DNA of 7,592 nt, taken from NCBI GenBank assembly GCA_003560935.1, contig PWJF01000324.1, positions 1-7,592 on the forward strand, written 5' to 3'. This DNA comes from Ignavibacteriales bacterium (GTDB taxonomy: Bacteria; Bacteroidota; Ignavibacteria; T3Sed10-11). Positions 5,594 to 7,592 of this stretch are shown one piece after another. The notes below the pieces were generated by a model. The model did no database searches, was not told the DNA's origin, and was given only the letters and a program-made list of their open reading frames with translations. The position numbers and the translations under genes were made by a program. Every line of letters starts with the position of its first letter. Position 1 is the first letter of the stretch.

Positions 5594-5881
5594 ATGTCAA
5601 TAGGTTCCCTTCGTATCGGTGTTCCTTCTCCTACCGCCGCTTCTCTCGGCAAATTCGGCGATATTCCGGTAAACCTATACACGGGCACGCCAAATATTGA
5701 AATACCGCTTTATACTGTTCACGGAAGAACCCTCCAGCTTCCCATTACACTTCGATATCACGCATCCGGGATCAAAGTGGAAGAAATCGCCGGATGGGTA
5801 GGTCTGGGTTGGGCGCTCGATGCGGGAGGGGTCATCACACGAACTGTAAAAGGATTGCCGGATGATATTCAAGACAGGTGA
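5594..5881 (+). CDS. RHS/YD-repeat-like protein, N-terminal fragment ended by TGA (95 residues)
   Basis: This is the opening segment of a large RHS/YD-repeat-like protein. PSPTAASLGKFGDIPVNLYT (residues 11-30), followed by IEIPLYTVHG, LQLPITLRYHASGIKVEEIA (52-71) and GWVGLGWALDAGGVITRTVK (72-91), is the conserved start of the Bacteroidota family. Homologues usually have a secretion signal of about 20 residues before the PSPxAASLG segment; here only MSIGSLRIGV precedes it. A TGA at codon 96 (5879-5881) ends the frame right after GLPDDIQDR, where the family continues without a break. The same frame is open for the remaining 570 codons in the window, so this is one half of a single ancestral gene. 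Composition is AT-richer than the iron genes, consistent with an accessory gene. The function of such proteins (surface or toxin-delivery shell) cannot be decided from the part visible. Confidence 0.8.
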   Translation: MSIGSLRIGVPSPTAASLGKFGDIPVNLYTGTPNIEIPLYTVHGRTLQLPITLRYHASGIKVEEIAGWVGLGWALDAGGVITRTVKGLPDDIQDR

Positions 5882-7592
5882 TATTATTATAAACGATCGG
5901 TACTCGAGCAGCATGGAGAAATTTTGCCCTCTGAAGTGATAAATGATATAAAAAGTGAAACTTTAGATCCTGAACCTGATATATTCTTATTAAATGTTGC
6001 GGGAAGGACCGGTAAATTTTTTATCACGAGCAATCAGAAAGTTCGTACAGTACCCCGTCAAAAGTTACATTTTGATTTTAATTTCGGGAATATACTTTTC
6101 GAAAATAGATTAGAAAACCAAATAGTGGAATGGATTATAACAACAGAGGACGGTACAAGGTACATATTTTCTGAAGTAGAAATTACAAAGGATTTGAGTT
6201 CCGGTTCTTCTTTCGATGTGTACGTATCGAGTTGGTATTTAACGAGAATAGAATCTCCCGATGGAGAAGACAAAATAGAATTTATTTATGAAACTACTCA
6301 ACCGAACCCAATCCACGAACAGCATTTTTACGAAGAGAAGTATGTACCCGGAGGTTGTCAATTGGTTGACAGCTCAATTCAACATTCTCAATTCAAATAC
6401 GAAAGAAAATATCTTTCGGAAATTAAAACTTCACGTGAATCCATACTATTTGAAAGAACAAATCAGGCAAGATTGGATGCTTCGTACGAGTACGCGCTTT
6501 CTAAGATAATTATAAGATCATCCGGGGAATTGGGCAATGAAGAGAAAAAACGGTTTTTATTTACGTATGATTATTTTAATCCGCAATCATCCGATGCAAA
6601 GCGGTTGAAACTCACTGAGTTGAAAGAGGTCGGAGATGACCAGCAAACGGAAAACCCTCCATATAAATTTTCTTACGCTGAATCGCCGGCACTCCCGGAG
6701 CGACTCTCAAAAGGAATAGACCACTGGGGATATTTCAACGGTAAAACGGATAATACAACCCTAATACCTAAAACAGTATATAAAGATTTTACTAATAATT
6801 ATAAAACATTCGACGGAGGAAATAGGAATCCGGACCCTCAGTATTCTCAATCGGGGATTTTGACAAAAATAGAATACCCAACGAGAGGGCACACCGAATT
6901 TATATATGAATCCAATGATTATAGCAAAATAGGAAATGAATGGCTGCAATATGATCAAAGTGAAGAGAAGGAACAAACTGCATCTTCATCTCATGGTATA
7001 CCTTCAACCGAACCATTTGAACTCGTATCCAAACCGGGCACGCCTATACAGGTGACGGTAGAGCTTGATTTTTTCGTAGCTGACGGACACAATCCTGATG
7101 ATGTAAAGGTTGAAATTAGGAAGGGGGGGAATATGATTAAATGGTTTAAACCTGGAGATGAGGACGATGATAATATACCGAAGGAATTCTTTCTCGACCC
7201 GGGGAATTATGAGTTATATGCCACGACCCCGGAATCTGTTGGAGACCAGGCAGAAAGCATAGCAATGATAAAGGTGAAATGGCACGACCTGGAAGGTGCG
7301 AAGATCAAAACAGCCGGAGGAGTCCGTATAAAAGAGATTATAGATTATGATGGCATGGGCTATAATTATGTTAAAAAATACCAGTATCGCTTAGTAAATC
7401 AGCAGGATAGATCAAGTGGAGTCGTTGTAAACGAAAAACGGTATTATTATAAAGGTACGTGTATGACAGGCGCTTATATTTCGTTTTCAGCGATGTCATA
7501 TGTATCTCCAGGAATAACGCAGGGATGTCCCGTGGGATACAGTGAAGTCAAGGTAACACACGGTCATTACGACTCCGAAATTAATTTTATCA
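5882..7592 (+). pseudogene. RHS/YD-repeat-like protein, downstream open frame after the TGA, continues past window
   Basis: Reading on in the frame of the ATG at 5594, every codon from 5882 to the window edge is sense (570 codons). Codons are numbered from that ATG with the TGA as 96. Family landmarks appear in the right order: KGIDHWGYFNGK at 373-384, LTKIEYPTRGHTEFIYE at 423-439, a beta-sandwich-like insert near 470-565 (including DPGNYELYATTP), GGVRIKEIIDYDG at 575-587, and GYSEVKV at 648-654. YD repeats proper would follow beyond the window. No further stop or frameshift occurs, so the only damage is the TGA. The first in-frame ATG is far downstream (7129). A TTG at 5924 is preceded by GGAG at 5915-5918 with 5-base spacing, so reinitiation is imaginable. 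The codon before decay may have been GGA (Gly), since family members often have Gly before the tyrosine run; that is inference. A sequencing error is equally possible. Confidence 0.75.

Noticed and set aside
5879..5920. Selenocysteine or reassigned TGA codon
   Set aside because: No convincing hairpin with the bacterial SECIS shape directly follows the TGA, the family is not known for selenocysteine, and TGA is a normal stop for fbpA in this window.

Overview
The window reads as two blocks joined by a repeat-rich scar. Positions 1 to about 3990 are a GC-richer iron-uptake block on the + strand: the C-terminal part of a FecA-type TonB-dependent outer-membrane receptor (2-1144), then a periplasmic ferric-iron binding protein (1430-2413) whose stop codon overlaps the start of a fused two-domain ABC permease (2410-3987). 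Together these would carry iron across the outer membrane, through the periplasm and into the inner-membrane channel. The ATPase (FbpC-type) that should energise the permease is not in the window.

Positions 3988-5593 are visibly AT-richer and look like mobile or rearranged DNA. They hold six short palindromes built on ACCCC-GTA-GGGGT, in mixed orientation and including two 52-bp-period dimers that are inverted relative to each other. Next comes an IS200-like (Y1/HUH, RAYT-type) transposase of 153 residues at 4583-5044. Twelve bases after its stop lies a second, diverged copy of the last 37 shared codons of the permease gene (5059-5169), ending in its own stop. The transposase-repeat cassette is therefore bracketed by direct copies of the permease 3' end. 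After that come a minus-strand terminator, two perfect hairpins and a second minus-strand terminator.

From 5594 to the right edge runs the N-terminal part of a large RHS/YD-repeat-like protein of the kind common in Bacteroidota. The same reading frame is open to the window end (666 codons) except for one TGA at codon 96 (5879-5881). The open frame after the TGA keeps typical family motifs, so this is either a very recent nonsense mutation, a sequence error, or a split or readthrough gene. TGA ends the iron-binding protein gene in this window, so reassignment of TGA is unlikely.

The RHS/YD-like protein type, the FecA-like receptor and the palindrome families suggest a member of the Bacteroidota / Chlorobiota-Ignavibacteriota (FCB) group. 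This is inference from protein style, not a marker gene. I see no CRISPR array, tRNA or rRNA, and no sign of a complete new defence or signalling system. The most unusual item is the duplicated permease tail around the transposase cassette.
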